Shown: positions 26,232-35,453, numbered from the stretch's first letter. The stretch is 64,000 bases of DNA from an uncultured Clostridia bacterium (GCA_900019385.1 FIZJ01000006.1:158593-222592), one strand, 5' to 3'. Numbers and translations are program-made. The notes: generated from the letters alone by a model not told the origin.

Positions 26232-26991
26232 ACTCTTGAGAATCAGCACACTTTCTGTAAGTTTTGGCGGCTTGAAGGCTATATCCAATGTTGACATGAC
26301 CGTCTATGAAGGCGAACTGGTTGGGCTGATCGGCCCGAACGGTGCCGGTAAAACAACACTGTTCAACGCCTTGACCGGACTCTGCCGGCCCACATCCGGC
26401 GAGATCGTCTTCAGCGGCAAGAATCTGTCTAAAAAATCCGCTCATTATATCTCACGTCAGGGGATCACGCGGACATTTCAGAATATCCGGCTGTTCAAAT
26501 CGCTATCCGCCTTGGACAATCTGCGCATAGCTTGTCATCAAAACATGAGTTATACGTTTCTTGGCGGTATCCTCAAAACAAAAAACGCCAGCCGTCAGGA
26601 GGAAGAAGCTGAGAAGCAGGCCTGGGCCATGCTGGAAATAATGGGGTTGTCTCAATACGCCCATGAGCGCTCTGTCAACCTCTCCTACGGCAATCAGCGT
26701 AAACTGGAAATTGCCCGGGCACTGGTGACAAAACCGAGACTGCTTTTGCTCGATGAACCGGCGGCTGGAATGAATCCTGCCGAGACTCAGGAACTGCTGC
26801 ACTTAATCCGTTCATTACGCTCCGATTTCGGTGTTACCATCATCCTAATCGAACACGATATGAACTTGGTGATGAATCTGTGCGAACGGATCTTCGTGCT
26901 TGATTACGGAGTCCTCATTGCCGAAGGTTCTGTGGAAGAGATCAGATCAAACGAACAAGTCATTCAAGCCTATTTGGGAGCTGATGTGTGA
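26218..26991 (+). CDS. livG: Branched-chain amino acid ABC transporter ATP-binding protein LivG
   Basis: A 257-residue ABC ATPase. Walker A is GPNGAGKTT, the signature region LSYGNQRKLEIARAL, Walker B LLLLDEPAAGMNP and the switch His is in IEHDM. The N-terminal sequence VSFGGLKAISNVD and the insertion around QNIRLFKSL are typical of LivG. It overlaps both neighbours, indicating translational coupling. Confidence 0.95.
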   Translation: MAANELLRISTLSVSFGGLKAISNVDMTVYEGELVGLIGPNGAGKTTLFNALTGLCRPTSGEIVFSGKNLSKKSAHYISRQGITRTFQNIRLFKSLSALDNLRIACHQNMSYTFLGGILKTKNASRQEEEAEKQAWAMLEIMGLSQYAHERSVNLSYGNQRKLEIARALVTKPRLLLLDEPAAGMNPAETQELLHLIRSLRSDFGVTIILIEHDMNLVMNLCERIFVLDYGVLIAEGSVEEIRSNEQVIQAYLGADV

Positions 26992-27701
26992 TGGAGCTGC
27001 TGAAGGTTCAAGACCTTGACGTTTATTACGGTGGGATTCATGCGCTAAAACAGGTTAGTTTCACGATCAACGCCGGTGAAATCGTAACACTGATCGGTGC
27101 CAACGGCGCCGGCAAGTCAACCACCCTCAGGGCGGTTTCGGGGCTGGTGCCGACAAGCAGTGGTTCAGTGGAATTCAAAGGTGTGGACATTACAAATATG
27201 CCGGCACACAAGATCGCAGGCTTAAAGTTGACTCATGTGCCGGAAGGCAGAAGGGTGTTCGCTAACTTGTCAGTAGAGGTCAATTTGCAGTTAGGCGCCT
27301 ATCTGCGCAAGGACAAGGCACAGGTTCAAGAAGACTTGGAGCGAGTTTATACCCTCTTCCCCCGCCTTGCCGAGCGGCGCCGGCAGTTGGCTGGCAGCCT
27401 CAGCGGCGGCGAGCAGCAGATGCTGGCCATGGGCCGCGGATTGATGGCCAATCCTGAACTGATGCTTCTGGATGAACCGTCGATGGGTTTAGCGCCCCTT
27501 TTGGTCCGGGAGATTTTCCGGGTTATTGAAGAAATCAACCGCTCCGGCACTACCATCCTGCTGGTGGAACAGAATGCCAAGATGGCTCTGAATGTAGCCA
27601 ACCGAGCCTATGTCTTGGAAAACGGCGCAGTCAAGCTCAGCGGAACCGCTGCTGAGCTGCTGCAGGATGAAAGAGTCAGGAAAGCCTACCTCGGCGGATA
27701 A
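26991..27701 (+). CDS. livF: Branched-chain amino acid ABC transporter ATP-binding protein LivF
   Basis: A 236-residue ABC ATPase. Walker A is GANGAGKST, signature LSGGEQQMLAMGRGL, Walker B LMLLDEPSMGLAP and switch His-equivalent VEQNAK (Gln type, as in LivF). The ATG shares its A with the livG stop (TGATG). It ends the liv operon; the terminator lies inside the neighbouring convergent gene. Confidence 0.95.
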   Translation: MELLKVQDLDVYYGGIHALKQVSFTINAGEIVTLIGANGAGKSTTLRAVSGLVPTSSGSVEFKGVDITNMPAHKIAGLKLTHVPEGRRVFANLSVEVNLQLGAYLRKDKAQVQEDLERVYTLFPRLAERRRQLAGSLSGGEQQMLAMGRGLMANPELMLLDEPSMGLAPLLVREIFRVIEEINRSGTTILLVEQNAKMALNVANRAYVLENGAVKLSGTAAELLQDERVRKAYLGG

Positions 27702-27704
27702 CAA

Positions 27705-28379
27705 CTAGACAACCAAGCGTTCACTACAGCTGGTGGCGTTTACGCACACCAGCTCTTTTTTTCCCTGATTGATCACCAGGCGCATCGCCGAACGGCACTT
27801 GGGACATCCATGAGTCATGGCCCTAGGATACTGGTATGGCGACTGGCCGCGGGCATACGCTTCCAGATGCCGGTACACCTGGACCAACAGCAGGACATCA
27901 TCCTTGGCCCGGTGGGAGTTGGCAAATTCCCGATCTAAGTGAAAGTGATACATCAGGTTCTTGAGCTTGTGGCTTCCTTCTCCGTCAGGATAGATGCAGA
28001 GCCTGGGAAACAAGCGCCGGCTGATGGCCAAGGTGTCGATCCCTTTGGCGGACAGCGGCGCACATTGATTGCGCTTGAACATCGATTCCAAAAAACGGCG
28101 GTCAAAGTCAAGGTTGTGGGCAACAATGGCGCCATCACCGATAAACTCCCGGATTTGGCAGGCGACATCCTTTTCCGTGGGAGCATGGCAGACATCTTCA
28201 TCTGTGATCCCTGTCAGCGATGTGATGTATTCGGGAATCGGCCGCTCTGGGTTGATCATGGTGTGATACTCTTGCACCTCTCCACTGCGCTCCAGTTTCA
28301 GCATGTAAATCTCGACCACCCGATCCTTGTACCCGTCAAGCCCTGTAGTTTCTACGTCCAAAAAAACCAAACTGTCCAT
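27705..28379 (-). CDS. DnaQ-like 3'-5' exonuclease with C-terminal Cys motif
   Basis: This 224-residue DEDDh exonuclease of the DNA polymerase III epsilon superfamily has ExoI FLDVETTGLD, ExoII VAHNLDFDRRFLE and ExoIII HRAKDD. The C-terminal 35 residues add a possible zinc ribbon (CPKC, then two later Cys near VCVNATSC). ATG at 28379 behind AAAGGAGGT is chosen over the longer frame. Its stop is 3 bases from the convergent livF stop. A role in repair or RNA trimming is possible; it is not a polymerase subunit by context. Confidence 0.88.
   Translation of the reverse strand: MDSLVFLDVETTGLDGYKDRVVEIYMLKLERSGEVQEYHTMINPERPIPEYITSLTGITDEDVCHAPTEKDVACQIREFIGDGAIVAHNLDFDRRFLESMFKRNQCAPLSAKGIDTLAISRRLFPRLCIYPDGEGSHKLKNLMYHFHLDREFANSHRAKDDVLLLVQVYRHLEAYARGQSPYQYPRAMTHGCPKCRSAMRLVINQGKKELVCVNATSCSERLVV
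27728..27762 (+). terminator. liv operon terminator inside the convergent exonuclease gene
   Basis: Stem AGCTGGTG / CACCAGCT with a GCG/CGC inner pairing, followed by seven T on +. It lies within the last 60 coding bases of the - strand exonuclease gene. Confidence 0.8.
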
Positions 28380-28474
28380 GGCAACCTCCTTTGCCATAGT
28401 ATTCTGGATCTGCCGCGTTTTTCCTCTATGATAACATAGGCTCTACCTGGCAAAGCTAGCGGTGGAGGTGGTGT

Positions 28475-29518
28475 ATGGTGCACTCTCTGGCAAAGGCGTC
28501 ACTTTTAGGCAAGTATCTTTCCATTTTTGGCGAAGTTAGGCAAAGGATTAAGTTCTGGCGGTCTGCGGCTGACAAACTGGATCCGGAACTTAAATGCCAG
28601 GGGCTTGCGAGTATCGAATCGAAGGCTTTTCACTGTCTGGGAGGCGCTGTTTATGCTGTCTATCCGCAGGTGGATCGGCGGGTAATGCTGGACGCCATCG
28701 TAGCATTACAGACCATCAGCGATTATTTGGACAATCTCTGCGACCGGGTCGGAGTCAATGATGAGCAAGCGTTCGAGCAGCTCCACTTAAGCTTCATCCA
28801 TGCCCTCGACCCAACTGTCCCTATGGTAGATTACTATCGTTATTACCCATACAAAGAATCAACCTATCTTAACACTTTGGTCCAGACCTGCCGCCACCAG
28901 ATCAGGCAGATGCCGTATTACAAAGACTACCAGCCGCTGATCAACGAACTTGCCGCTTACTACTGCAAACTGCAGGTGCTAAAGCACTTACGCCCTGCCG
29001 GCCCTAGCCGCCTCCAACAATGGGCTGAGCAGACATTCATCCAAGGGAACTCTGAGCTGCACTGGAACGAGTGGGCGGCGGCCTCCGGCTCGACACTTGG
29101 CATTTTTTACAGTTTTGCAGCAAGCTTTCACCGTTTTTCCCCACGTGTGCGCGAGAGGATGTACGAAGCCTATTTCCCATGGGTCCAAGGCCTGCACATC
29201 CTCCTTGACTACTTGATTGACCGCGGCGAGGACCAAATCCACGGCGATCTCAATTTCACCTTCTACCACAGAGATCTTGAGCACACAGTCAGCCGCATGG
29301 CATATATCCGCCAAAGCAGTAAAACAAAGATCGAGGCACTGCCCCATCCATATTTCCACCAATTGGTCATCGACGGCATGCTTGCCATGTATGGATCCGA
29401 TCCGAAGCTGAGCCAGCAAGGGCTTTTTTCCGCTTATTCCCGTCTGGTGGGCTCGTGCACACCGCGGATACTTCTGAGAGCATGCCAACTGCTGAGATCT
29501 GTTCGAATCATCGGCTAG
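28475..29518 (+). CDS. ytpB: YtpB-type (tetraprenyl-beta-curcumene synthase) terpene synthase
   Basis: This 347-residue protein of the DUF2600 family includes Bacillus YtpB, a class I terpene synthase that cyclises C35 tetraprenyl-type diphosphate. Conserved acidic motifs are ALQTISDYLDNLCDR near residue 80 and HILLDYLIDRGEDQ near residue 245. ATG follows GGAGGTGG. It is convergent with, and overlaps by 4 bases, a polyprenyl diphosphate synthase that could make its substrate. In Bacillus the C35 terpenoids are associated with spores and membranes; the product here is inferred from family only. Confidence 0.85.
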   Translation: MVHSLAKASLLGKYLSIFGEVRQRIKFWRSAADKLDPELKCQGLASIESKAFHCLGGAVYAVYPQVDRRVMLDAIVALQTISDYLDNLCDRVGVNDEQAFEQLHLSFIHALDPTVPMVDYYRYYPYKESTYLNTLVQTCRHQIRQMPYYKDYQPLINELAAYYCKLQVLKHLRPAGPSRLQQWAEQTFIQGNSELHWNEWAAASGSTLGIFYSFAASFHRFSPRVRERMYEAYFPWVQGLHILLDYLIDRGEDQIHGDLNFTFYHRDLEHTVSRMAYIRQSSKTKIEALPHPYFHQLVIDGMLAMYGSDPKLSQQGLFSAYSRLVGSCTPRILLRACQLLRSVRIIG

Positions 29519-30456
29519 AAGCGGCGGCTCCAGATGAATTTTGCAAGGTTTCCCAGCTGGATTCGCGCTTCGCTCTCAGCAAACATGGCAAGAATCGCCA
29601 GGGCTTGTTCTACATACAACTGGGCTTCCTGTTTAATGTCCTCTAGAATGCCTTCGGTCCACAGCAGGTCTCTTGCTTCTTCAAAAGTCAAATCTTGATG
29701 CCACGTATGCTTTAGGACGCCCCGATCCACACCGCGGATCACCGGAAGTGTCCAGATCCCTAAGGCAAAGTCCTTACCCACGCTTTTACCCGTGGTGGTT
29801 GGCTGATCTGAGTAGTCCAACAAATCATCGGTCAGCTGATATGCATAGCCAAGAGCCAATCCAAACTTGCCCAACAGATCCACCACTTCTTGGTCCGCAC
29901 CAGAAAGCATCGCTCCGATGCGGCAGACTGCCTTCATAAAGCAGGCGGTTTTCTGGTAGATATACTTCCAGTAGTAAGTCTCATTGCATCCAGGATCCAT
30001 CAGCTGCTGGATTTCCCCTTCGCACATTTGCGTGATGACATGGGTAAGCTCCGAGAGCACCTGATCCAATCGATGCTGTGTCAGCAGCATGAATGCTTTT
30101 GCAAACAGATAATCGCCTGCAAGCACTGCCGCCTGCGGCCCAAAGCGCCGCTGGACAGTCAGTGCGGTGCGCCTCAAATCTGATTGATCAACGATATCGT
30201 CATGGATCAGAGAAGCCATGTGGATCAGTTCTATCCCAGCAGCTGCGTCAACAACAACGGTCGAATCTGTGCCGCCGCACATCTCGCACACAAGAGAGAG
30301 CAGAACCGGCCTAATCATTTTGCCGTCGGTTTGCTTTATATACCCCAGGATCTGCTCGATACTCCCTTCGCTTGACAGTACTTCTCCAAGCCTTGCCCGG
30401 ACGCGTGTCAAGAACGGTGCAGTTTCCAGTACTACGGCTTCTGGTGCATATGTCAT
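29515..30456 (-). CDS. hepT: Polyprenyl (heptaprenyl-type) diphosphate synthase
   Basis: This 313-residue trans-isoprenyl diphosphate synthase has first Asp-rich motif DDIVDQSDLRR and second motif QLTDDLLDYS. It resembles HepT, the catalytic component II of heptaprenyl diphosphate synthase. No HepS partner gene is in the window, so it may be a homodimeric long-chain synthase or work with a distant partner. It lies 26 bases downstream of the DUF438 gene on the same strand. Product length cannot be set from sequence by eye. Confidence 0.88.
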   Translation of the reverse strand: MTYAPEAVVLETAPFLTRVRARLGEVLSSEGSIEQILGYIKQTDGKMIRPVLLSLVCEMCGGTDSTVVVDAAAGIELIHMASLIHDDIVDQSDLRRTALTVQRRFGPQAAVLAGDYLFAKAFMLLTQHRLDQVLSELTHVITQMCEGEIQQLMDPGCNETYYWKYIYQKTACFMKAVCRIGAMLSGADQEVVDLLGKFGLALGYAYQLTDDLLDYSDQPTTTGKSVGKDFALGIWTLPVIRGVDRGVLKHTWHQDLTFEEARDLLWTEGILEDIKQEAQLYVEQALAILAMFAESEARIQLGNLAKFIWSRRF

Positions 30457-30481
30457 CTAAAGGCTTGGCTCCTTCCTTCCG

Positions 30482-31762
30482 CTATTGGAAATCGTCGATC
30501 CGTTTTTCGCCTGTCAATTCCCTAAGCGGCTGAATGTTTTGCGTCACCTCTAGTGTGCCCAAATACTGGTTTTGATCATCATATACGGCGTAGTAGCGGA
30601 TGTGGATAAACATTCCTCTGCTCTGGATCCAAAAGTCAGCATGATCACGCTTGTGGTTCTTGAAATCAGACAAGATCTTGTTAACAATGTGCACACTTGC
30701 GGGAGGGTGGCAGTTCTGGACCTTGCGGCCGATGACCGCCGGCGGCCGGTCAAAAACTCGCTCTTTACCCTGTGAGAAATAGCGGACACGATCGGTTTTG
30801 TCAACAAAAGTAATATCTATTGGCAGTGTGTTGAATATCCTGGTGATCTCCTCAACAGACAGATAACCCGGCCCAATTTTCAGCAAGCCTTCAGGAATCT
30901 GCCCCTGCCAGTCTTCGCCCGGAGCGTCTGCCTCCGCTTCTGCTTCTTCCTGAGTCTGCTCTGCCAGCTCAGCGTGGGAGATGATCGTATAACCGATCTC
31001 ACCGCTTTGATCTGCGATCTCCTGCCATTCTTGATCGGTTAATAGCTCCAGGCACATGGGGAACAGTATGTTCTCTTCTTTGTAGATCATCTCTTTGATG
31101 GAATTGAGGCACGGTTTAACCAGTTCGGCAATTTGCTGAGTCAGGCCGCGGTCAGCAGTGACAGTGCTGGAAATGAGCTGGTTTGTTTTCTTCAATCCGG
31201 CGCGAATCTGATCATGAATGCCCCACATGACCGAAGGCGGCCCCGTTATTCCATGCTTTTCCAGGTAGGGAAAGAGGATGTTTTCCTTGCGGCGGTAGTG
31301 TTTGTCTAGTTCCATCAACCGCTGATGGAGGCTTTGCCATCTCTGCATGTGTTCTGTCACATCAGTGCCGACTGCCGCCTGAGCGATCTGATCCACTAGG
31401 GCGTCAACCTGATCGATCACCCTGGATACTGCCTTGTTTTCCGCTTTAAAGACTTGAACCGGATGAATCTTGGTTCCGGAATCGGCAACCGACTCTTCAA
31501 CTGCGGCGTTGAGCTTGTTGTCCAGTGCTTCCCGGAATACAGCCACGTGGACATCGCAAAGTGCCTGGATCTCTTCTACCGGCATGCCTTCGTTGATCAA
31601 CGCCTGTTCCATTTCGGAGATCTCAGACGGTGAGACAACCTCACCTAGAAGCTCCTTAAACCTTTGTTTTATCTCCTCCAGGTCCGCGCCGGCATGCAAA
31701 TCTCTGATTATCGCTTTCAACTGCTCCTGACGCTTGCGGCGGTTGTCAATCAATTCACTCAT
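30482..31762 (-). CDS. DUF438 protein with hemerythrin-like and PAS domains
   Basis: This 426-residue protein has three parts. The N-terminal DUF438 helices (residues 1-75) are followed by a hemerythrin-like HHE bundle (about 95-260). Likely metal ligands there are SLHQRL, HYRRKENILFPYLEKHG, GIHDQIR and KEENILFP. A C-terminal PAS domain follows (about 300-420, with FVDKTDRVRYFSQGKERVF, CHPPASVHIV and FHIHIRYYAVYD-like strands). Such proteins are thought to sense oxygen or NO by di-iron or heme. Neighbouring hepT suggests no clear pathway. A GGGGG-like site precedes the ATG. Confidence 0.85.
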   Translation of the reverse strand: MSELIDNRRKRQEQLKAIIRDLHAGADLEEIKQRFKELLGEVVSPSEISEMEQALINEGMPVEEIQALCDVHVAVFREALDNKLNAAVEESVADSGTKIHPVQVFKAENKAVSRVIDQVDALVDQIAQAAVGTDVTEHMQRWQSLHQRLMELDKHYRRKENILFPYLEKHGITGPPSVMWGIHDQIRAGLKKTNQLISSTVTADRGLTQQIAELVKPCLNSIKEMIYKEENILFPMCLELLTDQEWQEIADQSGEIGYTIISHAELAEQTQEEAEAEADAPGEDWQGQIPEGLLKIGPGYLSVEEITRIFNTLPIDITFVDKTDRVRYFSQGKERVFDRPPAVIGRKVQNCHPPASVHIVNKILSDFKNHKRDHADFWIQSRGMFIHIRYYAVYDDQNQYLGTLEVTQNIQPLRELTGEKRIDDFQ

Positions 31763-31951
31763 GTGTTATTCCCCCTTAAATATAACCAAGTTACTTATAT
31801 ATATTTCACAGCGCTTGTCCCTTTTCCTGCTGAACTCTCTCCTTAGTATGTCAAAATTCGGTAAAAAACAACCTTGATGACCGTGTCTCATAAAAAGCCA
31901 ATCGACAGGAAATGCTAATTACACACGACAATCCAGGCAAGGAGGTACGCT

Positions 31952-32242
31952 ATGTATCATCAATACGAGAATCAAAAGGGTAATCACATGAATGAACCGC
32001 CCCAGGTAATAACCACCAAGGACCTGCTTTATTTGGAGGACGCTCTCTCCTGGGAACTCTTGGCCAGCAAAAAGGCATACCACTTTGCAGCTGAAAGTCA
32101 GGATCCGCAGATCAGGCAGCATCTGGAACATCTGGCCAGCATCCATCAGCGGCATTATCAGATACTGTTGAATCACCTGCACAGCCACACTCAGCAGCAG
32201 AACATGAATCAATATCAGTACACCAACCAATTCAGCAGCTAA
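31952..32242 (+). CDS. Small spore coat-like protein (CotF family, short)
   Basis: A 96-residue, Gln/His-rich helical protein. Its core TTKDLLYLEDALSWELLASKKAYHFA resembles coat proteins of the CotF/YraG group, which share a ferritin-like helical pair. The tail is low in complexity (QQQNMNQYQYTNQF). ATG follows AAGGAGGT. It is followed after 13 bases by a second coat-like gene, and the two form a transcript ending in a strong terminator. Expected expression is in the mother cell late in sporulation, but I could not fix a sigma-E or sigma-K promoter in the 189-base gap upstream. Confidence 0.78.
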   Translation: MYHQYENQKGNHMNEPPQVITTKDLLYLEDALSWELLASKKAYHFAAESQDPQIRQHLEHLASIHQRHYQILLNHLHSHTQQQNMNQYQYTNQFSS

Positions 32243-32255
32243 AGGAGGCACAAGC

Positions 32256-32672
32256 ATGCAAGGTTTCGGGCAGCAAAACTACCAGAACCCTGGTTTTTTT
32301 AATCAACCTTCAAGTCAAGTCACGATTAAAAACCCCCAAACCGGCCAGATGCCGCGAGTCAAGGGGCCGGAGATGAATGATCGGGATCGCCTTAACGATA
32401 TGTTGGCCACCGAGAAGTATTTGACCGACAATTTCAACGTCTTTTTGCGCGAGGCCAGTTACACCGAACTCCATCAGGATGTGAACCAGATTCTCAATCA
32501 AACCCATCAGGAAGCCCGCAATCTGTTCACATTCATGTTCAACAAGGGTTGGTATTCCCTGCAGGCTGAGTCAGCTCAACAAGTCGCCGAGGCTGCGCAA
32601 AAGTTCGGCAGTTACCAGAGCCAGTTCGCTCAGAATCAACCATCATACACCCAACCGTCGTATGGAATGTAA
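32256..32672 (+). CDS. CotF-like spore coat protein
   Basis: A 138-residue protein. A disordered Asn/Gln-rich N-terminus (about 40 residues) is followed by a CotF-like core: MNDRDRLNDMLATEKYLTDNFNVFLREAS then QILNQTHQEARNLFTFMFNKGWY. The tail is Gln/Tyr-rich. ATG follows AAAGGAGG. It belongs to the spore coat and is co-transcribed with the preceding small coat-like gene. Confidence 0.85.
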   Translation: MQGFGQQNYQNPGFFNQPSSQVTIKNPQTGQMPRVKGPEMNDRDRLNDMLATEKYLTDNFNVFLREASYTELHQDVNQILNQTHQEARNLFTFMFNKGWYSLQAESAQQVAEAAQKFGSYQSQFAQNQPSYTQPSYGM

Positions 32673-32678
32673 GAAACA

Positions 32679-32706
32679 AGAGGCTGCAAAACTGCAGCCT
32701 CTTTTT
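32679..32706 (+). terminator. Terminator after the coat genes
   Basis: Perfect stem AGAGGCTGCA / TGCAGCCTCT with AAAC loop, then TTTTT. Confidence 0.9.
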
Positions 32707-32716
32707 CGTAAGTGCG

Positions 32717-34696
32717 TCACTTTTGATTGAGCAATTGCTTGGCTTCCTTCACCAGGTTGTCCGGCGTGAAGCCGAAATACGCGCCCACTTCATTCGCTTT
32801 GCCACTGCGGCCGAATTGATCCAGCGAAAAGACGCGGATCCTGGCACCGGGACAAATGCTGTACCAACCGCTGCCGACTCCTACCTCAACTGCAAGGACT
32901 GGCTTGGTCGGCGGAATAACCTGGTCGCGGTAAGCGGGATCCTGAGCCATGAATTCCTCGCGGCAGAGGATCGAAACCACTCTCACTCCAAACCCTTCCT
33001 GCTCCAACAGCTTAGCCGCATCAACGGCCAGACTTACTTCACTGCCTGCAGCCACGATAGTCAGATCCAAATCTTTCTTTTCCGCATAATGTATGTATCC
33101 ACCCTTGTCCATGTTGGCGGAATCATGTTTCGGAAGTACAGGCAGAGCTTGACGGGTAAGTACCAGCGCACTAGGGCCGTCCAGCCGCTTCAGCGCGGCA
33201 ATCCAAGCATGCACGGTCTCTTCCGCGTCCGCCGGCCGGAAGACCCACAGATTGGGAATCAACCGCAGAGACTCTGTTTGCTCAATCGGTTGGTGAGTCG
33301 GGCCGTCTTCACCCACGTAGATCGAATCATGGGTGAATACATAAATCACAGGCTGCTTCATCATTGCGGCCAAGCGAATTGCAGGGCGGAGATAATCAGA
33401 GAAAACCAAGAATGTTCCGCCAAAGATCCGGAACCCACCGGTGAGGCTGATACCGTTCATAATTGCCCCCATGGCGTGTTCGCGAATGCCGAAATTGAAG
33501 TTGCGACCTGTGAAGTCACCAGCTTTGATGTTTCCAAAACCGTCCATATGGGTGTTGTTTGACGGAGCCAGATCCGCAGAACCGCCGATCAAGTATGGCA
33601 CTTCTTTTGCAAGCGCATTGACTGTCTTGCCGCTGGCCGCCCTCGTGGCAAGCTTGTCACCCGGCTGGAACGCCGGCATTCTTGACGTCAGATCTTCCGG
33701 CAGTTTGCAGCCAAACGCCTGATCCCATTCCTCGGCCAAGTCAGGATACTTTTCTCTCCACTCGTTGAACAAACGGTTCCAATCGGCTACCAGTGCCGAA
33801 CCGCGGCTGATCACTTCTTGGCGCATCTGGTCGGCTGTTTCCGAGACATAGAACTCAGTCTCAGGAAGGCCGATCGCCCGCTTCATTGCCAGGATTTCTT
33901 CCTTGCCCAATGGCGCGCCGTGGACAGCGGCAGTGCCGGCCTTGTTCGGTGCACCGTGCCCGATGTTGGTCTTGGCCACAATCAGGCTCGGCCGCTCTGT
34001 TTCTTGTTTGGCCAAGACCAAAGCTCTTTTAATCTGGTCGATATCATGACCGTCTATTTCTTGTACATGCCAGCCATAGGCCAGGTAGCGATCTTTCACC
34101 GATTCGGTGAACGCGAGTTCTGTGCTGCCCTCAATCGTTATGCCATTGGAGTCGTAGATGACAATCAGTTTACCAAGCTTTAGGTGCCCGGCATATGACG
34201 AAGCCTCAGAGGTGATACCTTCCATCATACAGCCGTCTCCGCACAAAACGTATGTATAATAATCCACAACGGGATACCCAGGCCGGTTAAACCGTGCCGC
34301 CAACATCTGCTCAGCTATGGCCATCCCCACCGCATTGGCGAACCCTTGGCCCAACGGTCCGGTGGTAGTCTCTATGCCGTCGGCATGGCCGTACTCAGGG
34401 TGGCCTGCCGTCTTAGCATGCAGTTGGCGGAAATTCCGCAAATCGTCCAAGCTTAAATCATATCCGCTTAGGTGTAAGAGAGAGTAGAGCAGCATTGATG
34501 CGTGCCCGGCGGACAAGACAAAACGGTCCCTGTTGGGCCACTTGGGGTTTTCTGGACTGTGCCGCAGAACATCAAAATAAAGCACGGAACCGATTTCTGC
34601 ACAGCCCAGAGGCATTCCCGGATGTCCGGAACCAGCCTTTTCCACCCCATCGGCAGACAAGCCTCGGATAATGTTGGCCATGTGTTTCAAGTCCAT
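32717..34696 (-). CDS. tkt: Transketolase
   Basis: A 659-residue full-length thiamine-diphosphate enzyme of the non-oxidative pentose phosphate pathway. Features include [10 protein letters not shown] near the N-terminus, the ThDP-binding GDGCMMEGI, the central pyrimidine-domain [18 protein letters not shown] and a C-terminal domain. ATG at 34696 is preferred over GTG at 34702, which overlaps the AAGGGTGA site. pduL lies 36 bases upstream on the same strand. Confidence 0.97.
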   Translation of the reverse strand: MDLKHMANIIRGLSADGVEKAGSGHPGMPLGCAEIGSVLYFDVLRHSPENPKWPNRDRFVLSAGHASMLLYSLLHLSGYDLSLDDLRNFRQLHAKTAGHPEYGHADGIETTTGPLGQGFANAVGMAIAEQMLAARFNRPGYPVVDYYTYVLCGDGCMMEGITSEASSYAGHLKLGKLIVIYDSNGITIEGSTELAFTESVKDRYLAYGWHVQEIDGHDIDQIKRALVLAKQETERPSLIVAKTNIGHGAPNKAGTAAVHGAPLGKEEILAMKRAIGLPETEFYVSETADQMRQEVISRGSALVADWNRLFNEWREKYPDLAEEWDQAFGCKLPEDLTSRMPAFQPGDKLATRAASGKTVNALAKEVPYLIGGSADLAPSNNTHMDGFGNIKAGDFTGRNFNFGIREHAMGAIMNGISLTGGFRIFGGTFLVFSDYLRPAIRLAAMMKQPVIYVFTHDSIYVGEDGPTHQPIEQTESLRLIPNLWVFRPADAEETVHAWIAALKRLDGPSALVLTRQALPVLPKHDSANMDKGGYIHYAEKKDLDLTIVAAGSEVSLAVDAAKLLEQEGFGVRVVSILCREEFMAQDPAYRDQVIPPTKPVLAVEVGVGSGWYSICPGARIRVFSLDQFGRSGKANEVGAYFGFTPDNLVKEAKQLLNQK

Positions 34697-34732
34697 GTAC
34701 ACTCACCCTTATCTTAATATTTTAGCGTTTCC

Positions 34733-35314
34733 TTACTTGTACACTTCGACGAGATCGCCGTTGTTCAATCCCGCGGCATTGGCTTCATCGGTGTCGATGT
34801 GGAACTCAAGGACAAAATCATCTCTCACACGTACCAGGACATTGTTGAAGATTACACTGCGCTCCCCTTCAGTCTTCACACTGACAACACTTTTGTCCTC
34901 GACACCAAATTTGGCTGCGTCGGCTGGGCTCATATGAATATGCCGCAGGGCAATAATCACACCTTCTTTTAGATAAATTGACCCCTTCGGTCCAACCAGT
35001 GTTACTGCCTCCGAGTTCTCCACTGAACCGGAATCTCTCACCGGCGGCCTAAGGCCAAGGGCGAACGCATCGGTGCGGGAGATTTCCACTTGGGTTTTTC
35101 CACGGAGCGGACCCAACACCCGGACATTGGGAATCGCGTTTTTGCGCGTAACTAGAGTAACCTGTTCTTCAGCGGCATATTGGCCGGTTTGAGACAGTTC
35201 TTTCGCGGGTGTCAGCTGATAATCCGGACCGAACAGTACTGCCAGATCTTCTTTGCTGAGATGTAAATGTCTGGCAGAGACACCGACTGGTACTTTTCCA
35301 AGAAACTGTTTCAA
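34733..35314 (-). CDS. pduL: PduL-type phosphate acyltransferase
   Basis: This 193-residue PduL-family enzyme interconverts acyl-CoA and acyl phosphate, releasing CoA. Two His pairs that bind zinc are present, SARHLHLS near residue 15 and LRHIHMSP near residue 125, in two related beta-barrel halves (VPVGVSARH, KSVVSVKTEGERSVIF). It starts with TTG behind AAGGAGGAATAAAG. No microcompartment shell genes are present, so a housekeeping phosphotransacetylase role making acetyl phosphate is more likely than propanediol use. Confidence 0.93.
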   Translation of the reverse strand: MKQFLGKVPVGVSARHLHLSKEDLAVLFGPDYQLTPAKELSQTGQYAAEEQVTLVTRKNAIPNVRVLGPLRGKTQVEISRTDAFALGLRPPVRDSGSVENSEAVTLVGPKGSIYLKEGVIIALRHIHMSPADAAKFGVEDKSVVSVKTEGERSVIFNNVLVRVRDDFVLEFHIDTDEANAAGLNNGDLVEVYK

Positions 35315-35344
35315 CTTTATTCCTCCTTATGTTTCTACAGCTAT

Positions 35345-35363
35345 ATTGTAACAAGCTTCACAT
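35345..35363. promoter_or_regulatory. Rex-like inverted repeat at the pduL promoter
   Basis: TTGTAAC-AAGC-TTCACAT matches 11 of 14 arm positions of the Rex consensus TTGTGAA-N4-TTCACAA. On - it overlaps a TACAAT -10 element upstream of pduL. By eye only. Confidence 0.35.
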
Positions 35364-35453
35364 GTTATGTTACGACAGATCTACTGAAATTCCTGCCGCG
35401 GTTGGATCCCGCTGCCAGAGGCAAGCTTCAGGCGAATTTAATCCAAAAGAGGG

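Noticed and set aside
31763-31951. Sigma-K or sigma-G promoter for the coat genes
   Set aside because: Only partial CATAAAA-like matches were seen, too weak to list.
32723-33562. 279-codon open frame on + opposite transketolase
   Set aside because: Antisense shadow of tkt with no recognisable motif.
34733-35314. Bacterial microcompartment locus around pduL
   Set aside because: No shell proteins, aldehyde dehydrogenase or diol dehydratase nearby.
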